Shown piece after piece: positions 17,680-26,438 of a DNA stretch of 52,720 bases. The position numbers were made by a program, and so were the translations under genes. The notes under the pieces were generated by a model, which had not been told where the DNA came from, did no database searches, and saw nothing but the letters and a program-made list of their open reading frames with translations. The stretch is from Candidatus Aminicenantota bacterium (GTDB taxonomy: Bacteria; Acidobacteriota; Aminicenantia; Aminicenantales; JAFGAV01). The DNA lies in contig JAFGAV010000005.1 of the NCBI GenBank assembly GCA_016933515.1, positions 1 through 52,720 on the forward strand, read 5' to 3'. Positions within the stretch are counted from its first letter, which is position 1, and each line of letters opens with the position of its first letter.

Positions 17680-18967
17680 AAAGAAAAAAAAACGGGTGTG
17701 CGTCATCGGCCTGGACGGCGTGCCCCACAGTCTGCTCGTCCGTTTGGCGGAAAGCGGCATCATGCCCGCCGCGGCGGAGCTCATCCGCCACGGTCATCTG
17801 CACCGGATGAAGGCCAGCCTGCCGGAGATCTCGGCCGTAAGCTGGACGGATTTCATGACCGGGCTCGATTCGGGAAATCACGGCATCTTCGGCTTCACCG
17901 ACCTCAAGCCCCGGAGTTACGAACTTCGCTTCCCCAATTTCCGCGACGTCAAAGCCGAGACGTTTTGGGACGCGCTCGGCCGGCAGGGGCGCACCTCGAT
18001 CGTCGTCAACCAGCCGTCCACCTATCCCGCCCGTCCGATTCCCGGCTCCCTCGTCTCCGGGTTCGTGGCCCTGGAATTGGCCAAAGCCGTCTCTCCGCCT
18101 TCCCACCGGGCGGCCCTGGAAAAAATGGGATACCAGGTCGACATCGACACGCTCCGCGCCCGTCAGGACGCCTCTTTCTTCTGGAGCGAGCTCGACAAGA
18201 CGTTTGAGGGAAGCCTCCGGGCCCTCGATTATTTCTGGAAACAGGAATGGGATTTCTTCGAGTTTGTCGTCACCGGAACGGACAGGCTCCACCATTTTCA
18301 CTGGACCGCCCTCGAGGACGAAAGCCATCCCTTTCACCGCCGCGCCCTGGATTATTACCGCCGCGTGGACACGCTCATCGGCGACGTGGCCCGCCGCCTG
18401 GACGGCGCCGGCCGAAAGAACTCCGCCCTGTTTCTTCTCTCCGACCACGGCTTCACGGGCATCGAACAGGAGGTCTCGCTCAACGCCTGGCTCGAGCAGC
18501 AGGGATTCCTCGAGTTCGCCCCGGGAGCCGAGAGGGATTTGAGGGCCGTCACCTCCCGGAGCCGGGCCTTCGCCCTGGACCCCAACCGGATTCACTTCAA
18601 CCGCCGGGACCGATTCCCGGAGGGAAGCGTCGGGGAAGCGGACAGCGATGTCCTCAAGGCGGAACTCCGCTCTTCCCTCTCGAAGCTGGAATGCCGGGGC
18701 CGCAAGGTCGTCCGCCGCGTGTTCGACGCGGCGGAGATTTATCACGGACCTTTCGCCGGCCTCGGCCCGGACCTCGTCGTCCTCGCGGAGCCGGGTTTCG
18801 ACATGAAGGGCTCGGCCCGGAAAAAAGACGTGTTCGGCCGAACCCCCGGACTGGAGGGCATGCACACCTGGGATGACGCCGTTTTCCTGGCTCCCGAAGA
18901 ATGCGGAACGGACTTGAAAATTTCCGACCTGGCTTCGATCCTTCTTATGAGGTATAATAATCTGTGA
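17669..18967 (+). CDS. Alkaline phosphatase superfamily (type I phosphodiesterase/nucleotide pyrophosphatase-like) protein
   Basis: 432 aa; VCVIGLDGVPHSLL, ISAVSWTDFMTG, ALFLLSDHGFTG. Confidence 0.85.
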   Translation: MLFKKKKKRVCVIGLDGVPHSLLVRLAESGIMPAAAELIRHGHLHRMKASLPEISAVSWTDFMTGLDSGNHGIFGFTDLKPRSYELRFPNFRDVKAETFWDALGRQGRTSIVVNQPSTYPARPIPGSLVSGFVALELAKAVSPPSHRAALEKMGYQVDIDTLRARQDASFFWSELDKTFEGSLRALDYFWKQEWDFFEFVVTGTDRLHHFHWTALEDESHPFHRRALDYYRRVDTLIGDVARRLDGAGRKNSALFLLSDHGFTGIEQEVSLNAWLEQQGFLEFAPGAERDLRAVTSRSRAFALDPNRIHFNRRDRFPEGSVGEADSDVLKAELRSSLSKLECRGRKVVRRVFDAAEIYHGPFAGLGPDLVVLAEPGFDMKGSARKKDVFGRTPGLEGMHTWDDAVFLAPEECGTDLKISDLASILLMRYNNL

Positions 18968-21132
18968 ATCGAAAAACGCTCTGCGCCGTTCCCGCCTTCC
19001 TCGGACTGCTCCTCCTGGCCGCGGCGCCCGCCGGCGCCTATATCGGCCCCGGCGCGGGATTCGCCTTCCTTTCCTCTTTCCTCGTCCTCTTCCTGACCTT
19101 TGTCCTGGCGATTTTTTCCTTCCTCTCCTGGCCTTTCCGGCTGCTTTTCCGCATCCTGAAAAGCGGCAATCCCTATAAGAAAAGCCGCATCGATCGGGCG
19201 GTCATCATCGGTCTGGACGGGCTCGAGCCGACTCTTGTCGAGCGCTACATGCAGGACGGGATGCTTCCCCACTTCTCGGCCCTCAGGAAGGAGGGAGGCT
19301 ACGCCCCGCTCCAGACGACGACGCCGGCCATATCGCCGGTGGCCTGGTCATCGTTCATGACCGGCACGCACCCGGCCAAGCACAACATCTTCGACTTTCT
19401 GAGCCGCGACCCTCGAACCTATCTTCCCGACCTCTCCTCGGCCCGCATCGGCCGTCCGCGGCGGGTCCTGTCGCTGGGCAAATACAACATTCCCCTCTCC
19501 AAACCCACGATCCAGGGACTTCGCCGGAGCATTCCCTTCTGGAAGATTCTGGGCGAAAACGGCATCTCCAGCACCGTGCTGCGCGTTCCGATCACCTTCC
19601 CGCCCGAGCCGTTCAAGGGGCACCTCCTTTCGGGGATGTGCGCCCCCGACCTCAAGGGCAGCCAGGGAACGTTTTCGTTCTACACTTCGGACCCGGAAAG
19701 AATCCGGAAGCGGGAGGGCGGAATCGCCGTTCCCGTGGAGGTCAAAGACGGCGCCGTCGCCACCTTTCTTTCCGGTCCCGAAAATACGATGCTCAAGGTA
19801 CCCGAGGAGCTCCGGCTGCCGATGACCATCCGCCTGGACCCGGACCGCTCGTCGGCGACCGTCGCGGTCGATGGGCAAAAAATCCCTCTGCGTCCCGGCG
19901 TCTTTTCGCCGTGGGTGCGCCTCGCCTTCAAACCGGGGCTGGGCGTGAAAATCCGGGCCGTCTGCAAATTCCTCCTGTTGCGGGCCGAGCCTCACTTCGA
20001 AATGTACGTCACCCCCCTGAACATCGACCCGGAAAAGCCGGCCTTGCCCATCTCCCATCCCTACATCTACTCCGTCTATCTGTCGAAACTCCTCGGCCCG
20101 TTCATCACCTTGGGCGAAGCCAACGACACCTGGGCCCTCAACGAGGGTGTGCTCGACGAGCGGGCCTTCCTCGACCTGACCTACGCCAACCATGCCGAAT
20201 GGGAAGCCATGTTGGCCAACGCCATGAAGAAGACCCGGAGGGGGATGATCGCCTGCGTCTTCGAAACCACGGACAGCATCTCCCACATGTTCCTCCGCTA
20301 CCTGGACCCGAAGCACCCGGCGCTGCGGACGGGACAGGCCAAGATGAGTGAAGACGTCATCAAGGATCTGTTCCGGAGAATGGACGGCCTCATCGGGCGC
20401 GTCCGAAGCCGTCTCGGTCCCCGGGACTTGCTGCTCGTCATGTCCGACCACGGCTTCAAGTCTTTCCGCCGCGGCGTCAACCTCAACACCTGGCTTCATC
20501 GCCACGGCTACCTGTCGCTCAAGGACGGGAAAACGGAATCGGAGGAGTGGTTCAAAGACGTGGACTGGGAGCGCACCCGGGCCTACGGCCTGGGACTGGG
20601 CGGCATGTATATCAACCAGAAAGGGCGGGAACATCACGGAACGGTCGAGCCGGGAGAGGAAACCCGGCGCCTGAAACAAGAGCTCGCCGGCCGCCTGACC
20701 GGCCTGCGCGATGAGGAAAAGCAGGAGATCGGCATCACCCGCATTTACGATCGGGATGAGCTTCCGGCCGGACCTTACAAGGACAACGGCCCGGATCTCA
20801 TCATCGGCTACAACATCGGCTACCGGGTCTCCTGGGATTCGGTCACGGGCAAGGTCGGCGGTCCCGTCTTCGAGGACAACGTCAAGGCCTGGAGCGGAGA
20901 CCACTGCATCGACCCGGCCCACGTTCCCGGCGTGCTCTTCAGCAACCGGCCTTTCAACGCCCTCACGCCGGCCATCATCGACATTGCGCCGACCGTCCTT
21001 GATCTTTTCGGGATTCCCGTTCCGTCCCACATGGACGGACGTCCGCTCCTCGCCGACTCGGAGGAAAAGACGTCTTCGGGACACGGCGCCGCACCGCCCC
21101 ATAACATCAAAAAAAAGAAGGGGAAAAAATGA
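18964..21132 (+). CDS. Alkaline phosphatase superfamily protein, signal/TM-anchored
   Basis: 722 aa, GTG start; signal-like N-terminus, VIIGLDGLEPTLVERYM, SPVAWSSFMTGTHP, LLLVMSDHGFKSF, IIDIAPTVLDLFGIPVPSHMDGRPL. Confidence 0.88.
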   Translation: MNRKTLCAVPAFLGLLLLAAAPAGAYIGPGAGFAFLSSFLVLFLTFVLAIFSFLSWPFRLLFRILKSGNPYKKSRIDRAVIIGLDGLEPTLVERYMQDGMLPHFSALRKEGGYAPLQTTTPAISPVAWSSFMTGTHPAKHNIFDFLSRDPRTYLPDLSSARIGRPRRVLSLGKYNIPLSKPTIQGLRRSIPFWKILGENGISSTVLRVPITFPPEPFKGHLLSGMCAPDLKGSQGTFSFYTSDPERIRKREGGIAVPVEVKDGAVATFLSGPENTMLKVPEELRLPMTIRLDPDRSSATVAVDGQKIPLRPGVFSPWVRLAFKPGLGVKIRAVCKFLLLRAEPHFEMYVTPLNIDPEKPALPISHPYIYSVYLSKLLGPFITLGEANDTWALNEGVLDERAFLDLTYANHAEWEAMLANAMKKTRRGMIACVFETTDSISHMFLRYLDPKHPALRTGQAKMSEDVIKDLFRRMDGLIGRVRSRLGPRDLLLVMSDHGFKSFRRGVNLNTWLHRHGYLSLKDGKTESEEWFKDVDWERTRAYGLGLGGMYINQKGREHHGTVEPGEETRRLKQELAGRLTGLRDEEKQEIGITRIYDRDELPAGPYKDNGPDLIIGYNIGYRVSWDSVTGKVGGPVFEDNVKAWSGDHCIDPAHVPGVLFSNRPFNALTPAIIDIAPTVLDLFGIPVPSHMDGRPLLADSEEKTSSGHGAAPPHNIKKKKGKK

Positions 21133-23105
21133 AAAGACGGGAATTCATAAAGGTTGGAGCCGCGGGCATCGCCTGGGCGGGCATGGGAACGACGGCCGGC
21201 CTGGCCCAAAAAATCGCCGGCCGCCGAGAGACCGCCCGCAAGGTCATCATCCTCGGCTGTGACGGATTGGATTTTCCGCTGTTCACGTCCTGGCTCAAGG
21301 AGGGGCGGCTTCCCGCTTTTCGGAAACTCCTCGCCGGAGGGAGCTTGCGCCGTCTGGGCACGAGCATCCCGCCCCAGAGCCCCGTGGCGTGGTCGAATTT
21401 CATCACCGGCTGCGACCCGGGCGGGCACGGCATCTACGATTTCATCCACCGCGATCCGAAAAATTATTTTCCTGTTTTCAGCGGCACCCTGACCGAAGAC
21501 GCCAAGCGGACGCTCCGGATGGGGAACGTCGTTCTGCCGCTCTCGGGAGGCACGGTCACCAACCTGCGGAAGGGCAAGGCGTTCTGGCAGCATCTGGAAG
21601 AGCAAGACATCCCGGCCACGATCTTCAAGATGCCCTCCAATTACCCGCCCGTCGACACACGGCAGCGGACGCTGTCCGGCATGGGCACCCCCGACATCAT
21701 GGGCAGTTACGGCATTTGCAACTACTACACCACCCGGGTCCTGGACATCAACGAGGACATCGGCGGAGCCCGCGTCCACGAGGTCTACGTCATCGGCAAC
21801 CGGGTGGACGCGCGCCTGCCCGGCCCGGTGAACGCCTTCAAGTCCGATCGGCCCGAAGCCTCGATCGATTTCCAGGTGCGGATCGACCCCGTCCATCCCG
21901 TGGCCAAGATCAGCCTCCAGGGACAAGAGTTCATCCTCAAAGAAAAGGAATGGAGCGGCTGGCAGCGGGTGCGCTTCAACCTCATCCCCACGCAGAGCGT
22001 GAGCGGCATCTGCCTGTTCTATCTCAAGGAAGTGCGTCCCGAATTCAAGCTCTACGTCTCGCCGGTCAACATCGACCCCGCCTCGCCCAGCCTGCCCATC
22101 AGCACGCCCGAGAGCTACGCGCGCGAGCTCGAGAAGAGGTTCGGCCCCTTCTTCACCAAGGGCCTCCCGGCCGACACTTCGGCTCTGGACAACAACCTCC
22201 TGGACGAGGAGGAGTTCCTGGCCATGGACGACCTCATCCTCGAGGAAAGCAAGGTGATGCTGGACTACGAGCTCGACCGGTTCGACTCGGGGCTGCTGTT
22301 CTACTATCTCTCGAGTACGGACCAGCGGCAGCACATGTTCTGGAGGCTCCTCGATCCCTCGAGCCCGACCTATGACCCGGCTCTCGCGGCCCGCTATGGG
22401 AACACGATCCGGGACATCTATATCCAGGCCGACCGCATCCTGGACCGCGTGCTCGGCCGGGCGGACAAGAACACGGTCGTCATGGTCATGTCCGATCACG
22501 GATTCAATCCCTTCTACCGCGAGTTCAACCTCAACACCTGGCTCAAAGACAACGGCTACCACCGTCTGGCCAAAGCCTGGCGCGGCGGCGAGGAGCCGTT
22601 CTTCGAAAACACCGACTGGTCGAAGACTCGGGCCTACGGCCTGGGCATGAACGGCCTGTATCTCAATCTCCGGGGCCGCGAAGGGGAAGGCATCGTCCGC
22701 CCCGGGGCCGAAGCCGACAATCTCCTCCATGAGATCGCCTCCAAACTCGAACAGACCACGGATCCCCGGACGGGCCGGAGGGCGATCCTCCATGCGTTCC
22801 TGGCCAAGAACGTCTACCAGGAGGCCTACCGGGACAGCGCTCCGGACATCATTCTGGGGTTTGACCGCGGATACCGCATCTCCTGGGGGTCGCCGACCGG
22901 CCGCATGCCCCGGGAAATCTTCACCGATAACAAGGAAAAATGGAGCGGCGATCACATGGGAGCCCCGGAGACCCTGCCCGGCATCGTGGCCGTCAACCTG
23001 CCGGTTCGGGCGGATTATCCCGCCCTTTATGATCTCACGCCTTCGATTCTGGCCCTGTTCGGCATCGACCGCCCGCCGGAAATGCGGGGCCGGTCCGTAT
23101 TTTGA
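21129..23105 (+). CDS. Alkaline phosphatase superfamily protein, Tat-like signal
   Basis: 658 aa; MKRREFIKVGAAGIAWAG, VIILGCDGLDFPLF, SPVAWSNFITGCDPG, TVVMVMSDHGFNPF. Confidence 0.88.
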   Translation: MKRREFIKVGAAGIAWAGMGTTAGLAQKIAGRRETARKVIILGCDGLDFPLFTSWLKEGRLPAFRKLLAGGSLRRLGTSIPPQSPVAWSNFITGCDPGGHGIYDFIHRDPKNYFPVFSGTLTEDAKRTLRMGNVVLPLSGGTVTNLRKGKAFWQHLEEQDIPATIFKMPSNYPPVDTRQRTLSGMGTPDIMGSYGICNYYTTRVLDINEDIGGARVHEVYVIGNRVDARLPGPVNAFKSDRPEASIDFQVRIDPVHPVAKISLQGQEFILKEKEWSGWQRVRFNLIPTQSVSGICLFYLKEVRPEFKLYVSPVNIDPASPSLPISTPESYARELEKRFGPFFTKGLPADTSALDNNLLDEEEFLAMDDLILEESKVMLDYELDRFDSGLLFYYLSSTDQRQHMFWRLLDPSSPTYDPALAARYGNTIRDIYIQADRILDRVLGRADKNTVVMVMSDHGFNPFYREFNLNTWLKDNGYHRLAKAWRGGEEPFFENTDWSKTRAYGLGMNGLYLNLRGREGEGIVRPGAEADNLLHEIASKLEQTTDPRTGRRAILHAFLAKNVYQEAYRDSAPDIILGFDRGYRISWGSPTGRMPREIFTDNKEKWSGDHMGAPETLPGIVAVNLPVRADYPALYDLTPSILALFGIDRPPEMRGRSVF

Positions 23106-23122
23106 TCTCAAAGGAGCACGCC

Positions 23123-23314
23123 ATGGGAACGGCGAAAGTCAAACTCGACAAAGACCTGTTCGAAAAAATCAAAAAAACCGCCGCGCTGGCGGGATACGCT
23201 TCCCCCGAAGAATTCGTCACCCACTGCCTGGAAAAAGAGCTGTCGGCCATCGAGGAGTCGGACTCGGAGGAAGAAGTCAGGAAAAAGCTCAAGGGGCTGG
23301 GTTACATCTCCTGA
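23123..23314 (+). CDS. 63-aa ribbon-helix-helix-like protein with C-terminal LKGLGYIS
   Basis: KVKLDKDLFEKIKKTAALAGYASPEEFVTHCLEKEL resembles a beta-helix-helix RHH; near-contiguous in operon. Confidence 0.65.
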   Translation: MGTAKVKLDKDLFEKIKKTAALAGYASPEEFVTHCLEKELSAIEESDSEEEVRKKLKGLGYIS

Positions 23315-23368
23315 CCGCGCAAGCGGAAGGAGAGGGAGAAAGAGAAGGAGAAGGAAGGCGAGGCCGAC

Positions 23369-24196
23369 ATGGGATCCGTGAACAGCGTGCTGAACACAAT
23401 TTTCAACTGGCTCCTCTTTCCTTTTTCCCGGATGAATCCCTGGTGGGGGATGATCTTCATGTCCCTGCTCACCGGATTGCTGCTGCTCCTCATTTTCCGC
23501 CTGGCTTCGGATCAGAAGGCCATCCGCCTCACCAAGGACCGGATCAAGGCCCATCTTCTGGAATTCCGCCTCTACAAAGACAGCCTGGCCGCCACCGGAC
23601 GCGCGTTCGGCGGCATCCTTCTTCGGAACCTTCGCTACCTGGGTCTGACGCTTAAGCCTCTGCTGGTCATGATCATCCCCCTCGCTCTGATCCTGATTCA
23701 GCTCAACGCCCGTTTCGGGTATCGGCCTCTCGAGCCCGGGGAAGCGTTTATCCTCAAAGTCAAAACCGCCGAAGGGACAAACCCTCTCGAAACCGACATT
23801 TCGATCGCCCCGTCTTCCGCCTACGTCGTCGAGACGCCGCCTCTCCGCATAGCGGAAGAGCGCGAGGTGAACTGGAGGCTGCGGGCTGTCGCCGGCGGCC
23901 GACAGACACTCACCCTCATGCTGAACGACTCCCTGCTCTCAAAGACATTGGATGTCGGACCCGCGGGCCTCAAAATCCTTTCTCCGCGACGGCCGGGCGG
24001 AAGCGTCCTGGACGTTCTTCTCAACCCGGGCGAAAAACCCCTGGCGGGCGGCTCGAAGCTGTCCGCGGTCGAAATCGCTTATCCCCCGGCCCGTTTTTCC
24101 CTGTTCGGCCTTCCCTTGCACTGGCTTCTCGTTTTCTTCGCCCTGTCTATGGTGTTCGGCCTGGGGCTGAAGGGATTGTTCAAGGTCGAAATCTGA
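23369..24196 (+). CDS. Integral membrane protein of unknown function (three predicted TM segments plus a periplasmic-type domain)
   Basis: 275 aa; TM PWWGMIFMSLLTGLLLLLIFRLA, charged helix, TM LTLKPLLVMIIPLALILIQL, C-terminal TM LPLHWLLVFFALSMVFGLGL. Confidence 0.75.
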   Translation: MGSVNSVLNTIFNWLLFPFSRMNPWWGMIFMSLLTGLLLLLIFRLASDQKAIRLTKDRIKAHLLEFRLYKDSLAATGRAFGGILLRNLRYLGLTLKPLLVMIIPLALILIQLNARFGYRPLEPGEAFILKVKTAEGTNPLETDISIAPSSAYVVETPPLRIAEEREVNWRLRAVAGGRQTLTLMLNDSLLSKTLDVGPAGLKILSPRRPGGSVLDVLLNPGEKPLAGGSKLSAVEIAYPPARFSLFGLPLHWLLVFFALSMVFGLGLKGLFKVEI

Positions 24197-24234
24197 ACCG
24201 GGCGCGAAGAAAAATCGATTACCCGGAGGAACCC

Positions 24235-25347
24235 ATGAAAATCGAAACCTTCAAAATGGAACGGATGCAGTCCGCCTGGGAGAATGTCGTCGACTACAAC
24301 CTCTCCGAAAGCGGCGTCCATCCCTTGAGTCTCCGGGAGCTCGTTTCGGATGACGCGCTCGAGGAGATCCTGCGCCTCGAGCTGGGCTACACCCAGACGA
24401 ACGGCACCCTTCCGCTTCGCCGGAACATCGCCCGCCTCTATCCCGGCGCGGATACGGAACAGATCTTGGTCACGGCCGGATCCTCCGAGTCCAATTTCCT
24501 GCTCATGTGGCGGTCGCTCGACGCAGGGGACGAGGTTCTCTTCGAACTTCCCAATTACATGCAGATGTGGGGCCTCCAGAGGGGCTTTCGGGCGAAGCCC
24601 AAGTGTTTTTGGCTCCGCGAGGAGAACGGTTGGGCCCTCGATCTCGACGCGCTCAGGAAACTCGTCACCCGCAAGACCCGAATGATCGTCCTGACCAATC
24701 CCAACAACCCCACGGGCGCGATCCTCACGCCGGCGGAGATGGACGCCGTGGTCGACCTGGCGGACAGGTGCGGCGCCTGGATCGTGTCGGACGAAGTCTA
24801 TCAGGGCGCCGAGCGCGACGGACGCCCGACGCCGTCTTTTTGGGGGCGCTACGACAAAACCGTCGTGGTCAACGGTCTGTCCAAGGCTTACGGCCTGCCC
24901 GGCCTCCGGGTCGGGTGGATGGTCGGGCCGCGGGATGTCATTCAGGGAGTCTGGCCCTATCACGACTACACGACCATCTCTTTAAGCGCCCTGAGCGACA
25001 AGCTGGCCTCGATCGTCCTCGAGCCCGATAAACGCGAAAAAATTCTGGGACGGACGCGCTCGATCCTGCAGCGCAATTATCCCCTTCTCGAGTCCTGGCT
25101 CGCCGGTCACGGCGCCCTTTTCCGCTTCGTCCCTCCCCGGGCCGGGGCCATCGCTTTCGTCCGCTACGATCTGAAAATTACCTCCGTCGCCCTGGTCGAA
25201 AAGCTCATCCGGGAACAGAGCGTTCTCCTTGTCCCCGGCGACCATTTCGAGATGGACGGCCATCTCCGCTTCGGCTTCGGCTCCGAGGAAAGCCGCCTTC
25301 GCTACGCCCTGGCGCGAGTGGACAAGGTTCTCGCCGAAGTCTCGTGA
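24235..25347 (+). CDS. PLP-dependent aminotransferase class I/II
   Basis: 370 aa; LTNPNNPTGAILT, SDEVYQGAE, NGLSKAYGLPGLRVGW. Confidence 0.9.
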   Translation: MKIETFKMERMQSAWENVVDYNLSESGVHPLSLRELVSDDALEEILRLELGYTQTNGTLPLRRNIARLYPGADTEQILVTAGSSESNFLLMWRSLDAGDEVLFELPNYMQMWGLQRGFRAKPKCFWLREENGWALDLDALRKLVTRKTRMIVLTNPNNPTGAILTPAEMDAVVDLADRCGAWIVSDEVYQGAERDGRPTPSFWGRYDKTVVVNGLSKAYGLPGLRVGWMVGPRDVIQGVWPYHDYTTISLSALSDKLASIVLEPDKREKILGRTRSILQRNYPLLESWLAGHGALFRFVPPRAGAIAFVRYDLKITSVALVEKLIREQSVLLVPGDHFEMDGHLRFGFGSEESRLRYALARVDKVLAEVS

Positions 25348-25348
25348 G

Positions 25349-26335
25349 ATGAACGTCCGCCTGCTCACCGAGACCCAGATCCGGGGGCTCCTGGACTTCG
25401 GCGAGACGATCGCCGCGGTCGAAAAAAGCCTGGCCGATTTCTCCTCGGGCAAAATCCTTCAGCCGCCGGTCGTCCATCTCGATCTTCCGTTTTTCCAGGG
25501 CGAGGTCCACGTCAAATCGGCCCACGTCCGGGGGGAGGAATTCTTTGTCATCAAGGTCGCCTCGGGCTTCTACGCCAATCCCTCCCGCGGCTTGCCCGTG
25601 GGAAACGGTTTGATGCTCGTCTTTGAAGCCGAAACGGGCCGCCCCCTGGCCCTCCTGTTCGACAACGGCCTCATCACCGAAATGCGGACGGGAGCGGCGG
25701 GCGCCGTGGCCGCCCGGCACCTGGCTCGGTCCTCCGTTCCGATCGTCGGCCTGGTCGGCGCCGGAACCCAGGCCCGATTCCAGCTGCGCGCTTTGATGGA
25801 AGTCCGCTCTCCCCGGGAAATCCGCGTTTGGAGCCGCGATCCCTCCCGGACCCGGTCCTTCATCGAGGACATGAAGCCTCTTTTTGCCGTCGACTTCCGC
25901 GCGGTGAGCAGCCCGGCCGAGGCCGCCGGCGGAGCGGATCTCATCGTCACCGCGACGCCCAGCAGGGTTCCGCTGCTGAAACGCTCCTGGCTCAGCCCCG
26001 GAGTTCACATCACCGCCGTGGGAAGCGACGGCCCCGAAAAGTGCGAGCTCGACCCGGACATCCTGGCCGGCGCGGACCTCCTGTATTGCGACTCGATCGC
26101 TCAGTGCTCCCTGTTCGGCGAAACGCATCGCGCCCTGGAGAAAAAGGCGATCGCCTCCTCAAAAATCAGCGGCGAGCTGGGCGAGATCATCCTCGGGGCG
26201 AAGCCCGGCCGCTTCGACGCCGGTCAGATCACCGTCGCCGACCTCACCGGCCTGGGCGCCGAGGATGCGGCCGCGGCGGCGGTCGTCTATCGAAAAGCCT
26301 TGAGCTCGGATCTGGGAGTCTTCATCGAGATTTGA
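25349..26335 (+). CDS. Ornithine cyclodeaminase/mu-crystallin family protein
   Basis: ATG at 25349 adjacent to aminotransferase stop; MLVFEAETGRPLALLFDNGLITEMRTGAAGAVAARHLAR, VGLVGAGTQARFQLRAL. Confidence 0.9.
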   Translation: MNVRLLTETQIRGLLDFGETIAAVEKSLADFSSGKILQPPVVHLDLPFFQGEVHVKSAHVRGEEFFVIKVASGFYANPSRGLPVGNGLMLVFEAETGRPLALLFDNGLITEMRTGAAGAVAARHLARSSVPIVGLVGAGTQARFQLRALMEVRSPREIRVWSRDPSRTRSFIEDMKPLFAVDFRAVSSPAEAAGGADLIVTATPSRVPLLKRSWLSPGVHITAVGSDGPEKCELDPDILAGADLLYCDSIAQCSLFGETHRALEKKAIASSKISGELGEIILGAKPGRFDAGQITVADLTGLGAEDAAAAAVVYRKALSSDLGVFIEI

Positions 26336-26438
26336 CCCCCGCGGCGCAGGCCGGGCGCTCCGGTGAAGACATGCCTTCACCGGAGAGTTTTCCCCCCTAA
26401 ACGCCCCAAGGCTCGGAGAAGCGCTTCCCGGCCGGCGC

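Noticed and set aside
20820-23111. 763-aa minus-strand ORF
   Set aside because: Antisense to the third AP-superfamily gene; composition typical of a shadow frame.
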